Below are positions 28,381 through 39,152 of a DNA stretch of 64,000 bases, in pieces. The translations under genes were made by a program, and so were the position numbers. The notes under the pieces were generated by a model that searched no databases, was not told the origin of the DNA, and saw nothing but the letters and a program-made list of their open reading frames with translations. The first letter of the stretch is position 1, and the number at the start of each line of letters is the position of its first letter. The stretch lies in contig JAJFKV010000014.1 in assembly GCA_021773055.1 (NCBI GenBank), positions 1-64,000 on the forward strand, in the 5' to 3' direction. This DNA is from Woeseiaceae bacterium. Its GTDB lineage: Bacteria; Pseudomonadota; Gammaproteobacteria; Steroidobacterales; Woeseiaceae.

Positions 28381-29724
28381 CTAGGTCAGGCCCAGGCGTT
28401 TCTCGAGGTAATGAATGTCCGTACCACCTGCCTGAAACGCGGCGTGCTGGAAAATTTCCTGGTGCAACGGAACAGTGGTCTTTATACCTTCGATGACAAC
28501 TTCGCTGAGCGCGTTCTTCATGCGGGCAAAAGCGGCTTCACGAGATTCCCCGTGCGCAATGATTTTGCCGATCATAGAGTCGTAGTAGGGCGGTACTTTG
28601 TAGCCACTGTAAATGTGGCTCTCGACACGTATGCCTGGGCCGCCCGGTGGATGCCACAATGTTATGAGTCCAGGTGATGGCATGAAATTCTTCGGGTCTT
28701 CCGCATTCACCCGGCATTCGATAGCGTGTCCCTGGATCCTTATATCGTCTTGGGTAATGTTGAGTTTTTCACCACTTGCAATGCGTAATTGCTCGCGAAC
28801 GATATCGATGCCCGTAATCATTTCAGTTACCGGGTGCTCGACCTGCAGTCGCGTATTCATTTCGATGAAGTAAAACTCGCCGTCTTCGTACAGAAACTCA
28901 AATGTGCCGGCGCTACGGTAGCCGATATCCTTGCAAGCCTGAACGCAACGCTCGCCTATTCGATCACGCTGTTCTTGGGTGATTCCCGGTGCGGGCGCCT
29001 CTTCAATCACCTTTTGATGGCGGCGTTGCATTGAGCAGTCGCGTTCACCCAGATGCACGGCGTTGCCGTGGGTATCAGCCAGTACCTGAAATTCGACGTG
29101 TCGCGGTTGCTCGAGAAATTTCTCCATGTACACGACGTCGTTGTTGAATGCTGCTCTCGCTTCGGCTTTCGTGACCGTGATCGCCGCAATTAATGAAGCT
29201 TCGGCATGCACGACGCGCATTCCGCGCCCGCCGCCACCGCCCGATGCTTTGATGATGATCGGATAGCCGATTTCCCTCGCTATACGCATATTCTCGTCGG
29301 GATCTTCACCCAACGGCCCGTCTGAGCCCGGCACACAAGGAACACCGGCTTTCTTCATAGACGCGATCGCGGACACCTTGTCACCCATCAGGCGAATGGC
29401 ATCTGCTCTTGGTCCTATGAAGGTGAAGCCACTGGATTCGACGCGTTCGGCAAAGTCCGCGTTCTCGGACAGAAAGCCATAGCCCGGGTGGATACCCGTC
29501 GCGTCCGTAACCTCGGCGGCACTGATAATGGCAGGCATATTCAGGTAGCTATCAATAGATTGCGGCGGGCCGATGCAAACAGTTTCGTCGGCCAGCAATA
29601 CGTGCTTAAGATTATTGTCTGCCGTCGAGTGAACGGCAACCGTCTTAATGCCCATTTCGCGGCAGGCGCGCAGCACGCGAAGTGCAATCTCACCACGATT
29701 GGCTATAACGATTTTTTCAAGCAT
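28381..29724 (-). CDS. accC: Acetyl-CoA carboxylase, biotin carboxylase subunit
   Basis: Carboxylates biotin on AccB with ATP and bicarbonate, the first step of fatty acid synthesis. It has 447 residues. It shows the start [20 protein letters not shown], the ATP-grasp Gly-rich loop [12 protein letters not shown], the [14 protein letters not shown] block, [20 protein letters not shown] and [10 protein letters not shown]. The ATG at 29724 replaces a longer frame that lacks family likeness. accB lies 13 bases upstream in the same transcript. Confidence 0.97.
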   Translation of the reverse strand: MLEKIVIANRGEIALRVLRACREMGIKTVAVHSTADNNLKHVLLADETVCIGPPQSIDSYLNMPAIISAAEVTDATGIHPGYGFLSENADFAERVESSGFTFIGPRADAIRLMGDKVSAIASMKKAGVPCVPGSDGPLGEDPDENMRIAREIGYPIIIKASGGGGGRGMRVVHAEASLIAAITVTKAEARAAFNNDVVYMEKFLEQPRHVEFQVLADTHGNAVHLGERDCSMQRRHQKVIEEAPAPGITQEQRDRIGERCVQACKDIGYRSAGTFEFLYEDGEFYFIEMNTRLQVEHPVTEMITGIDIVREQLRIASGEKLNITQDDIRIQGHAIECRVNAEDPKNFMPSPGLITLWHPPGGPGIRVESHIYSGYKVPPYYDSMIGKIIAHGESREAAFARMKNALSEVVIEGIKTTVPLHQEIFQHAAFQAGGTDIHYLEKRLGLT

Positions 29725-29737
29725 GTCGGAATGCCAC

Positions 29738-30202
29738 CTAGTCGTTCTGGCGTTGGTCAATAACGATCAGCGTTTGACCAAATTCGACGGGCTCACCGTT
29801 TTGCATTCGAATCGATTTTACAGCACCCGAAACGTCAGACTCGATCTGGTTCATCATCTTCATTGCCTCGATGATGCATAAGGTGTCACCCTCGTTCACT
29901 CGATCGCCGACCTGAACGTAGGGAGCGGCGCCCGGTGACGATGCCGCATAGAATGTGCCCACCATCGGCGCGGTGACTTCGAAGCCGTCTTCTTCCGGTT
30001 CGGCGGCTTCAGCCGGTGCTGCGGTAGCTGCGACCGGCACGGCGGCGACCGGCGCGGCTATAGCAACTGGTGCCGGAGCGGTCGCCGCACCAGGTGCGTA
30101 GCGACTAATGCGTACCGACTCCTCTCCCTCGGTAATTTCAATTTCGGCGATGCCGGACTCGTCCAACAACTCAATGAGTTTTTTTACTTTTCTTATATCC
30201 AT
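29738..30202 (-). CDS. accB: Acetyl-CoA carboxylase, biotin carboxyl carrier protein
   Basis: Biotin-bearing carrier of acetyl-CoA carboxylase, 154 residues. The N-terminal helix [20 protein letters not shown] is conserved, an Ala/Pro-rich linker follows (residues about 45-77), and the biotinyl domain ends with the biotinylation site [11 protein letters not shown]. The start at 30202 is the family start; the frame upstream runs over the end of aroQ and is rejected. aroQ precedes it by 10 bases. Confidence 0.96.
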   Translation of the reverse strand: MDIRKVKKLIELLDESGIAEIEITEGEESVRISRYAPGAATAPAPVAIAAPVAAVPVAATAAPAEAAEPEEDGFEVTAPMVGTFYAASSPGAAPYVQVGDRVNEGDTLCIIEAMKMMNQIESDVSGAVKSIRMQNGEPVEFGQTLIVIDQRQND

Positions 30203-30212
30203 TATTTTTTCC

Positions 30213-30656
30213 TCAGCTCTTGCTGATGTGCCGGTCGGCCGCCTGCAGGGCGAGTTCATAACCGAAAGCCCCAAAACCGAACAAGCAGCTAGTTGCGATG
30301 TCACTGAAATAACTTGAGTGCCGAAATTCTTCCCGCGCAAACGTATTGCTCAGGTGCATTTCGATAAACGGAATCTGAACGGCCAGGAAGGCGTCTCGCA
30401 ACGCAACACTTGTATGCGTAAAGCCACCGGGGTTCAGGATGATAAAATTAACGTCTTCGGCAGCAGCCTGCTGGACCCTGTCGATGAGCTCATGCTCGGC
30501 GTTACTCTGAAAGCACTGCAGCTCATGTCCAAGCTCACCGGCAACCCCAACACAGCGCTTTTCGATGTCGGCAAGCTTGGTCACGCCGTAGACATCGGGT
30601 TCGCGTGAACCGAGCAGGTTCAGATTGGGGCCGTTGATCAGCAATAAAGAGGGCAT
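30213..30656 (-). CDS. aroQ: 3-dehydroquinate dehydratase, type II
   Basis: Third step of the shikimate pathway. The 147-residue dodecameric-type enzyme shows [20 protein letters not shown] (active-site Arg and Tyr), [33 protein letters not shown] and [17 protein letters not shown]. It is the usual first gene before accB-accC in gammaproteobacteria. Confidence 0.97.
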   Translation of the reverse strand: MPSLLLINGPNLNLLGSREPDVYGVTKLADIEKRCVGVAGELGHELQCFQSNAEHELIDRVQQAAAEDVNFIILNPGGFTHTSVALRDAFLAVQIPFIEMHLSNTFAREEFRHSSYFSDIATSCLFGFGAFGYELALQAADRHISKS

Positions 30657-30739
30657 TTCGCGGGGTTCGCAACCAGATAGCCGAAGATGGCCGCAATTCT
30701 AACCCTTTTATCGCGATTTACTACAACTTTCGTCCCCGG

Positions 30740-30759
30740 AAAGGGGTCAGACCCCTTTT
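30740..30759. terminator. Palindromic hairpin between tlpA-like gene and aroQ
   Basis: The sequence AAAGGGGTCAGACCCCTTT forms an 8-bp stem with a CAG loop and ends in T4 on the plus strand; on the minus strand it also ends in a short T-run. It sits between two minus-strand genes, so it may end the dsbD-tlpA transcript before aroQ. The GGGGTCAGACCCC core is a common intergenic palindrome in gammaproteobacteria, so it may equally be a repeat. Confidence 0.5.
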
Positions 30760-30772
30760 GCAAGGTCTGGGC

Positions 30773-31381
30773 TCAGAGCATATCCAGCGCGACGCGGGCG
30801 TCGTCTTTCGATATCTCGGCGCGTTCAAGGCGCGTCATTACGTCGACGATGGTGTCCAGGTGTGACTGGTGCAGCTCACCGATGTAAGCGCCCAGAAGTT
30901 CGCCGTCAGTAGCGACGAACATGGTGAACGGCAAGCCGACGAAGTCGACGCCGGAAGACTCTGCGACGGCCATGGCATCCTGCTCACCAACCAATACCGG
31001 ATAATTAAACTGTGCCGCCTCAGCGTAGTTTGCAACTGCTTCCGGAAAGTCCACAGCAATACCGATGACCTGAAAACCATTACCGCTCTGCTCGTCCTGA
31101 AAAGCCTTTAGCAACGGAATTTCGCGACGGCATGGCGCACACCAGGTCGCCCAGAAATTTAGGATGCGATTCTTGCCATCCCACTCAGACAACTCGTGAT
31201 TGACGCCTCCTGCATCGGGCAAAGTGAAGGACGGATGTGTAACGATTTCCGCGACCGCAGGTTGTCGTGCTAACGGCGGCTCAGATTGTGACTCTTGTAC
31301 CGGTATGCGTGCGGCGTAGAACAGCGCCCCGGCCATCATCGCAAGCAGCGCCGATGTAAAGATCAAGAATGCTTTGGACAC
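30773..31381 (-). CDS. TlpA-like membrane-anchored thioredoxin
   Basis: Periplasmic thiol reductase of 202 residues. A single N-terminal membrane anchor (FLIFTSALLAMMAGALFYAA) is followed by a TlpA/ResA-type thioredoxin domain with WATWCAPCRREIPLL and cis-Pro FVGLPFTMFV. It starts with GTG; an AGGAGT site is well placed upstream. It is 15 bases downstream of dsbD, so DsbD probably feeds it electrons, as for other TlpA/CcmG-type proteins. Its final target is not shown by the sequence. Confidence 0.88.
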   Translation of the reverse strand: MSKAFLIFTSALLAMMAGALFYAARIPVQESQSEPPLARQPAVAEIVTHPSFTLPDAGGVNHELSEWDGKNRILNFWATWCAPCRREIPLLKAFQDEQSGNGFQVIGIAVDFPEAVANYAEAAQFNYPVLVGEQDAMAVAESSGVDFVGLPFTMFVATDGELLGAYIGELHQSHLDTIVDVMTRLERAEISKDDARVALDML

Positions 31382-31396
31382 AGTGACTCCTGCTAC

Positions 31397-33643
31397 TTAA
31401 TGAGTCTGGGCCGACATGCTATCCGAACTCGAGAAAGCTTGCCGAACATGTTTCGTGAATTCTTCGGCTTTCATGTAGCCAACAACCTCGTAGCCGTGTC
31501 GCTGCGCGCCGTCGTTGCCGAAAAAGATGATCGTCGGCGGGCCAAATACACCAAATCGATTTAGCAATGCCTGATCGACTTTGTCGTTATCGGTGACATC
31601 TGCCTGCAACCACACAGTATTCGAAAGAGCGGCTCGCACGTCAGCGTCAGTGAACGTAAAGGCTTCCATTTCCTTGCACGAGACACACCAGTCAGCATAG
31701 AAGTCGAGCAACACCGTTTTGCCACCGGCGGAGGCCGCGGCGATTTCCCGGTCAAGGTCATCGACGGATTTGATGCGCTGGAATGGCAGTTCGTGCTCTG
31801 CTTCAGCGACCGCAGCGCCACCTGCGAAGTTAATGCTTGCCAGTGGTTGCAGCGGATTCGTGCCGCCCGTCATTGATCCCAGCAACAGAATGATGCCGTA
31901 GAAAATAGCGAGGAAGCCGAAACCCTTGCCGAGTTTCTGCGGCACGGATGATTCTGTTGTCAGCGTCGTCAAGCCGCCCATGAAGACGCCCGCCATGAAT
32001 ATCAGAATAGCCCAGAGCGCCATCGTGACCGAGCCCGGCAGGATACGCGATAGCATCCAGACCGCGAGACCGAGCATCATGAACCCGAACGAGTTCTTTA
32101 CGGCGACCATCCAGCCGCCGGCCTTTGGCAACAGTTTCCCTTGTGCGGCACCGACCAGTAACAGCGGCGCACCCATACCCATACTCATTGCGAACAACGC
32201 ACTACCACCGCGCAGCATGTCGCCGGTCTGCGCGATGACTGTCAGTGCCGCGATCAGCGCCGGAGCGACGCACGCGGTGACGATGAGTGAGGACAGAGCT
32301 CCCATGACGAACGCGCCGACCATGGTGCCGCTCTTTTGGTTGCCGCTGACGCTGGATAATTTGCTCTGTAGCCCGCTCGGCATTTGCAGGTCATAGGCAC
32401 CGAACATTCCCAGCGCCAGGACAACAAACAGTCCGGCGAATAATATGAGTATCCAGGGTTGGTTGAACGTGGCTTGCAATTGCAGACCAGCAGCAGCCGC
32501 GACAACGCCGGCAGCGGTATAAACGATAGCCATGCCCATGACATAGCTCAGCGCCAGCGTAAAGCCGCGTTTTGAGCTGACGTTGTCACCGTCGCCGGCG
32601 ATGATGCCCGACAGGATTGGAACCATAGGCAGTACGCAAGGCGTAAATGCGAGGCCCAGTCCGGCGAGGAAGAACAGTCCGGCAGCGACCCAGATACTCG
32701 AACTGGTGATGATTTTTGCGAGTCGTGCTTGCTCACTAACCGGCGCACTACCTGCGGGCATTGCTGCCAGGTCAGAGACGGTCGCCGCAGCAGGCAGGCT
32801 GACTGTGAAGACCCGGGTTTGCGGCATATAACAGAGCCCGCCGTCGGCGCAGCCCTGGTATTTAAGCTCGATATCGAGCTCCATCGCATCGGGGGTAGCT
32901 CGTGCGATGGCCATTGGCGCGATAATGCTCTCGTGGTAAACCTCCATCTCGCCAAAATACTCATCATCCTTGATCTCGCCTTGCGGCAAATCGGGATGGC
33001 CGGTCTTGGCATCGTCACTCAGTGAGCGAACGGAGATTTTGTCTTTATAAAGATAGAACCCGGGAGCCACTCTTATACCAAGTTCGACTGTATTGCCGTC
33101 AACAACGAATATTTCGGGAATGAATACTTCGTCAACGGGAGGGAATTCGCTGTCGCTGGATGTTCCCATCGAGCTGCCCAGGCTCAGCTTGGGCGTACCG
33201 CTCGGTCCTGCCGGTTTGAGTTTTACCGTTTCGACCCAGGTCTGCGGCATGTAGCAATAGCCCGAATCAAGACAGCCGCGACTGTCGATAGTCAACTCTA
33301 CCGAGTCGGGCCTGGCGCCCTTGATCGTGTAGGGAATACGTACAAAAAAGTTGCCGCGATAGACGACTTGCTCACCAAAGAATTCGTCGGTATGCACTTC
33401 GCCTTTGGGCAGTTCAGGAGTGTTGAGCACGATTCCGGCATCATTTACGGCGAAGTGAAACTCGCCGTGGTACATGTAGGCGCCGTCCTCGACAGCCCAG
33501 TCGATCTCAAACGCATCGCCGGAATCGGAAATGGCGTAGCGGAAAACTTCCTTTGGTGGCGCAGGATATTCAGTGGCGGCGAACGCCGTGATCGCCAGCG
33601 CCAGTACTGCCAGCGTTGATAATGCTTTGTGAATCAATGTCAT
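31397..33643 (-). CDS. dsbD: Thiol:disulfide interchange protein DsbD with two N-terminal domains
   Basis: Carries electrons from cytoplasmic thioredoxin across the inner membrane. In 748 residues: signal peptide ending near ITAFAA; two tandem DsbD-alpha (Ig-like) domains, each with a Cys pair motif (CLDSGYCYMPQTWV and CADGGLCYMPQTRV); the beta domain with eight membrane helices including FTPCVLPMVPILSG and VTACVAPALIAAL; and the C-terminal thioredoxin-like gamma domain with DWCVSCKEMEAFTF. E. coli DsbD has a single alpha domain (565 residues), so about 150 residues are extra. The ATG at 33643 gives the signal peptide directly; the frame upstream lacks likeness. A TlpA-like partner follows. 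Confidence 0.93.
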   Translation of the reverse strand: MTLIHKALSTLAVLALAITAFAATEYPAPPKEVFRYAISDSGDAFEIDWAVEDGAYMYHGEFHFAVNDAGIVLNTPELPKGEVHTDEFFGEQVVYRGNFFVRIPYTIKGARPDSVELTIDSRGCLDSGYCYMPQTWVETVKLKPAGPSGTPKLSLGSSMGTSSDSEFPPVDEVFIPEIFVVDGNTVELGIRVAPGFYLYKDKISVRSLSDDAKTGHPDLPQGEIKDDEYFGEMEVYHESIIAPMAIARATPDAMELDIELKYQGCADGGLCYMPQTRVFTVSLPAAATVSDLAAMPAGSAPVSEQARLAKIITSSSIWVAAGLFFLAGLGLAFTPCVLPMVPILSGIIAGDGDNVSSKRGFTLALSYVMGMAIVYTAAGVVAAAAGLQLQATFNQPWILILFAGLFVVLALGMFGAYDLQMPSGLQSKLSSVSGNQKSGTMVGAFVMGALSSLIVTACVAPALIAALTVIAQTGDMLRGGSALFAMSMGMGAPLLLVGAAQGKLLPKAGGWMVAVKNSFGFMMLGLAVWMLSRILPGSVTMALWAILIFMAGVFMGGLTTLTTESSVPQKLGKGFGFLAIFYGIILLLGSMTGGTNPLQPLASINFAGGAAVAEAEHELPFQRIKSVDDLDREIAAASAGGKTVLLDFYADWCVSCKEMEAFTFTDADVRAALSNTVWLQADVTDNDKVDQALLNRFGVFGPPTIIFFGNDGAQRHGYEVVGYMKAEEFTKHVRQAFSSSDSMSAQTH

Positions 33644-33776
33644 AGAGTCCAACTCAGGGAAATTTTGCAGCGTTGCAGTTACATGGACCTGCAGGATTAG
33701 GCGAATGTTACGCGAATGATCGACAGAGTCATCGACCCAGTTCCGGTTTTTTTGTTCAGTCGTTAGAGGTTTAGCA

Positions 33777-33805
33777 CTTGAAATCCTTCGCTTGATGCCT
33801 ATGAT
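33777..33805 (+). promoter_or_regulatory. Candidate sigma-32 heat-shock promoter of groESL
   Basis: CTTGAAA at 33777-33783 matches the sigma-32 -35 element exactly. After 14 bases, CCTATGAT at 33798-33805 resembles the -10 element (CCCCATnT). Position, spacing and the downstream groES all agree. The overlap with the CIRCE operator suggests dual control. Confidence 0.7.
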
Positions 33806-33831
33806 TAGCACTCCTTGCGGCCGAGTGCTAA
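33805..33831 (+). promoter_or_regulatory. CIRCE operator (HrcA binding site)
   Basis: TTAGCACTC, a 9-base spacer, and GAGTGCTAA form the perfect CIRCE inverted repeat, 67 bases before groES. This is the binding site of the HrcA repressor, which is folded by GroEL itself and so gives feedback control. hrcA is not in this window. Confidence 0.97.
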
Positions 33832-33897
33832 TAAACGTCGGTCGGGAAAACCGCCTTAAGTCGGTTATAAATCAATAGTTTACAGGAGAAATGTACC

Positions 33898-34188
33898 ATG
33901 AAGATGCGTCCGCTTCATGATCGGGTCATTGTTAAGCGCATGGAAGAAGAGCGCACATCACCCGGCGGAATCGTCATTCCTGACGCTGCGACAGAAAAAC
34001 CCATTAAGGGTGAAGTCGTGGCTGCGGGTAACGGCAAGATCCTCGAGAACGGCGAAGTTCGTGTTCTCGACGTCAAAGTTGGCGACCAGGTCCTGTTCGG
34101 CAAGTACGCCGGCACAGAGGTCAAAGTCGAAGGTGAAGAACTGCTCGTGATGAAGGAAGACGACATCATGGCGGTAATTGAAGCTTAA
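33898..34188 (+). CDS. groES: Co-chaperonin GroES
   Basis: The 96-residue lid of the GroEL chamber. It shows [22 protein letters not shown] (mobile loop region), [21 protein letters not shown] and the conserved end DDIMAVIE. A strong AGGAGA site precedes the ATG. It lies 15 bases before groEL, downstream of CIRCE and a candidate sigma-32 promoter. Confidence 0.98.
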   Translation: MKMRPLHDRVIVKRMEEERTSPGGIVIPDAATEKPIKGEVVAAGNGKILENGEVRVLDVKVGDQVLFGKYAGTEVKVEGEELLVMKEDDIMAVIEA

Positions 34189-35882
<1,694 letters not shown>

Positions 35883-35906
35883 ACACTGTCGCACCCAAGC
35901 AGTACC

Positions 35907-35936
35907 AAAAAGCCCGGCTCGCGCCGGGCTTTTTTT
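35907..35936 (+). terminator. Rho-independent terminator after groEL
   Basis: Stem AGCCCGGC / GCCGGGCT with a TCGC loop, preceded by AAAA and followed by a T-run of about seven. It lies about 60 bases after the groEL stop. Confidence 0.93.
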
Positions 35937-35996
35937 ATGCCCGGTACCTGTCGTGCTATCTTTCGCGACTGGTTTCCCGTCGATAAAGGTTGAACA

Positions 35997-37946
35997 ATGC
36001 TCACGTCAGTCAAATGCAGATTATTCATTGCGGCTATGTTCGTCGTGCTGGTCACAGGCTGCGGTAAACAAGCTGAAACTCAGACAGCCGTTGAAGACAA
36101 GTCAGCCGCTGTTCCGAAATACAGCGCCGAAGCATTTTTCGCGACAACCAGCTACGGGTTGGCAGGAGGCAAGGCCTTCTCACCCGATAATTCGAAACTC
36201 CTCATACATTCCGATAAGTCCGGAATCTTTAACGTCTATGCGTTGCCTGTAGACGGTGGTGACGCGGTCGCGCTGACCGAATCGGAATCGGACGCGATGT
36301 TCGCCATCAGCTGGTTCCCTGATGATGAACGCGTCCTGTTTACGTTCGATAACGGTGGTAACGAGCTGAACCATGTCGTGGTCCGCGAACTGGACGGCAG
36401 TCTTACGGATCTGACGCCCGGTGAAGAGCTCAAGGCGGGTTTCGGCGGCTGGAGCAGCGACGGCGACACGTTTTATCTGACATCAAACGAGCGCGATGCC
36501 AGCAGTTTTGACCTATATCGGTATTCCGCCAGCGACTATGCGCGCGAACTGATATTCGAGAACCCGGGCTACCAGGTCGCGGCGATCAGCGGTGACGGTC
36601 GCTGGCTGGCCCTGGTAAAACCTCGCACCAGCGCAGACTCGGATATTTATGTCGTCGATTTGTCCATACAGGGGGGCGAAGCAGTATTGATAACGCCGCA
36701 CGACGGAAATATCGAATACGGCGTGTACGACATTGCACCTGACAATCAGACGCTGGTGTACTCGACAGACGAGCACGGCGAGTTCAGCCAGGCCTGGAGC
36801 TATGATCTGGAAACGAGTGACAAGAGTCCGTTGGTCACAGATGACTGGGATGTTAGCTACGTCAGGTTCTCACCATCCGGGAACTACCGGGTCACGGGAG
36901 TTAACGCAGATGCCCGAACCGAAGTAACAATCATCGACCGAGAGCACGGCGCAACTGTCGCCATGCCAGAGTTGCCAAACGGTGACCTCGCCAGCATCCG
37001 CTTCTCATCGAACGAGTCGCAGCTTGCATTGATCGTGAATGCCGACAACTCGCCATCCAATATCCATGTAGTCGATATCGGAGCAGCGTCTGCAGTGCAG
37101 TTGACCAGTGCGCTCAATCCTGCGATCGACCCTGCGCACCTGGTTATCAGCGAGGTAGTTCGATACCGGAGTTTTGATGGCCTTGAGATACCGTCAATAC
37201 TGTATAAGCCACATGGCGCCAGCGCTGAGAATCCGGTGCCGGCACTGGTTCTGGTGCATGGTGGTCCAGGCGGTCAGACGCGCACCGGCTACAGGGCATT
37301 CGTGCAGCATCTGGTCAACCAGGGTTATGCGGTTCTTGGTGCCAACAACCGCGGTTCGTCCGGGTATGGCAAGACCTTTTATCACCTGGATGATAAGCGT
37401 CATGGCGAAGAAGATTTACTCGACATCGTCAACGGCCGCAGCTATCTGGAGTCACTGGAGTGGGTTGACAAGGACAACATCGGCATCATCGGCGGATCCT
37501 ATGGCGGCTACATGGTCGCTGCGGCACTGACGTTTCACCCGGAAGTTTTTGATGTTGGCATCAATATATTTGGCGTAACGAATTGGGAGCGTACATTGCA
37601 GAGCATCCCGCCCTGGTGGGAGGCTTTCAAAGAGGCGCTGTATGACGAGATGGGTGATCCGGCAACTGATGCCGAAAGACACCGCAAGATTTCACCACTG
37701 TTTCATGCCCGGCAAATCGTCAAGCCGTTGTTAGTGGTGCAAGGCGCCAACGATCCCAGAGTCCTGCAGGTCGAAAGCGACGAACTGGTGGCGGCCGTGA
37801 AAGAAAACGAAGTGCCGGTTGAATATGTTGTATTCCCGGACGAGGGCCACGGATTCCGCAACAAGGACAATCGTATCGCGGCCTCGGAGGCATATGCGAA
37901 GTTTCTGGACGCGTACCTGAGAGCAAAGCAGCAATCAGCCGAATAA
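35997..37946 (+). CDS. S9-family serine peptidase, probable lipoprotein
   Basis: Prolyl-oligopeptidase-type enzyme of 649 residues. The N terminus has a signal peptide with lipobox (VVLVTGC, Cys at residue 22). A beta-propeller follows (residues about 50-370; repeats such as FSPDNSKLL and FSSNESQLAL), then the alpha/beta hydrolase domain with LVLVHGGPGGQ, the nucleophile GGSYGGYMVAAAL, the Asp in VVQGANDPRV and the His in FPDEGHGFRN. It is likely to cut short peptides at the cell envelope. metA begins only 3 bases later, yet no functional link with methionine synthesis is evident. Confidence 0.9.
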   Translation: MLTSVKCRLFIAAMFVVLVTGCGKQAETQTAVEDKSAAVPKYSAEAFFATTSYGLAGGKAFSPDNSKLLIHSDKSGIFNVYALPVDGGDAVALTESESDAMFAISWFPDDERVLFTFDNGGNELNHVVVRELDGSLTDLTPGEELKAGFGGWSSDGDTFYLTSNERDASSFDLYRYSASDYARELIFENPGYQVAAISGDGRWLALVKPRTSADSDIYVVDLSIQGGEAVLITPHDGNIEYGVYDIAPDNQTLVYSTDEHGEFSQAWSYDLETSDKSPLVTDDWDVSYVRFSPSGNYRVTGVNADARTEVTIIDREHGATVAMPELPNGDLASIRFSSNESQLALIVNADNSPSNIHVVDIGAASAVQLTSALNPAIDPAHLVISEVVRYRSFDGLEIPSILYKPHGASAENPVPALVLVHGGPGGQTRTGYRAFVQHLVNQGYAVLGANNRGSSGYGKTFYHLDDKRHGEEDLLDIVNGRSYLESLEWVDKDNIGIIGGSYGGYMVAAALTFHPEVFDVGINIFGVTNWERTLQSIPPWWEAFKEALYDEMGDPATDAERHRKISPLFHARQIVKPLLVVQGANDPRVLQVESDELVAAVKENEVPVEYVVFPDEGHGFRNKDNRIAASEAYAKFLDAYLRAKQQSAE

Positions 37947-37949
37947 ACT

Positions 37950-39041
37950 ATGCCACTCGTCGCACACAATGGCTTGCCCACATTTCAGCGTCTCCGTGAT
38001 CGCGGCCAGGATGTGTTGTCGACGGAGCGTGCGCGCCATCAGGATATTCGTGAGCTGCATATCGGCTTGCTCAATATGATGCCGGATGCAGCCCTGGCCG
38101 CGACCGAGTATCAGTTTATGCGGCTGGTCGGGGCCTGTAATCAGATCGTGCAATTTTATATCTATCCGTTTTCCATACCCGAACTGAATCGCGGACCGGA
38201 GGCACTCGAACACATCAAACAGCATTATTTCGAGTTTGCCAATTTACGAGAACAGGGACTTGATGCGCTGATCATCACAGGGGCCAATGTCGCCAATCCG
38301 TCGCTGGATGAGGAGCCGTTTTGGGACCCTCTGATCGAAATCGTTCGCTGGGCTAATGAGAACGTTGCGTCTGTCCTTTGCTCATGTCTTGCGACGCATG
38401 CGTTAGTCAAGTTCAATTACGGCATCGACCGACAGCGATTGCCGGGCAAGCAGTGGGGCGTTTACAGCCACCAGATCAATGCGCCCGAACACCCCTTGAC
38501 CTGGGAGATCAATACGCGATTTGATGCTCCACACTCTCGCTACAATGAGGTCAGCAAGGAACAACTAGAACAGGCCGGCCTCAAGGTTCTGGTAGACAGC
38601 GACGACGCTGGCGCACATCTCGCGGTGAGCCCGGACCAGTTCCGCTTTATCTATTTTCAAGGTCATCCCGAATACGATGCGATCAGCCTGCTCAAGGAGT
38701 ACAAGCGTGAGGTAATGCGTTATCTTGACGGCGCTCGTGACGACGCACCACAGTTCCCGGAAAACTACTTTTCCGAAAAGGCCCGCGGAATTGCCTCCCA
38801 GTTCATTGCAGCGGCTTCGTCCGCGAGGGAAACAAATGGCGCCGCGCCCAGATTCCCGGACGATCGACTACAGGTGTGCGTCGATAACACCTGGGGTGAT
38901 ACTGGCAAGGCAATCGTTAACAACTGGCTGGGCCTGGTTTACCAGCTTACTAATATGGATCGCAGCAAACAGTTCATGCACGGCGTAGATCCGGACGACC
39001 CCCTGGGTTTGAACAAGGGCGTGAGAACAGGCTCTATATAA
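37950..39041 (+). CDS. metA: Homoserine O-acyltransferase, MetA family
   Basis: Activates homoserine for methionine synthesis by O-acylation. In 363 residues the MetA (class-I-glutamine-amidotransferase-like) family is shown by ELHIGLLNMMPDAALAATEYQF, DALIITGANV, the catalytic Cys in SVLCSCLATHALV, and the His/Glu in YFQGHPEYD. Succinyl versus acetyl preference cannot be read safely from sequence alone; the downstream MetY-like enzyme usually uses O-acetylhomoserine, while MetB classically uses O-succinylhomoserine. Confidence 0.9.
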   Translation: MPLVAHNGLPTFQRLRDRGQDVLSTERARHQDIRELHIGLLNMMPDAALAATEYQFMRLVGACNQIVQFYIYPFSIPELNRGPEALEHIKQHYFEFANLREQGLDALIITGANVANPSLDEEPFWDPLIEIVRWANENVASVLCSCLATHALVKFNYGIDRQRLPGKQWGVYSHQINAPEHPLTWEINTRFDAPHSRYNEVSKEQLEQAGLKVLVDSDDAGAHLAVSPDQFRFIYFQGHPEYDAISLLKEYKREVMRYLDGARDDAPQFPENYFSEKARGIASQFIAAASSARETNGAAPRFPDDRLQVCVDNTWGDTGKAIVNNWLGLVYQLTNMDRSKQFMHGVDPDDPLGLNKGVRTGSI

Positions 39042-39152
39042 CGCCTTGTACACAGTCAGATCCTGGCTGCACGGAATGCAGAAATCGGTGTACTATCTGA
39101 CCCCCAATCGGCGACTTTATCGGCGCCGAAACCAAGATGAGGAACAGCAACC

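Noticed and set aside
30203..30340. Upstream in-frame extension of accB
   Set aside because: Reads over the aroQ 3' end and lacks biotin-carrier likeness; the MDIRKVKKL start is the family start.
39042..39152. Possible SAM or similar riboswitch before the metB-like gene
   Set aside because: Only 111 bases; no SAM-riboswitch motifs, terminator or convincing paired structure seen.
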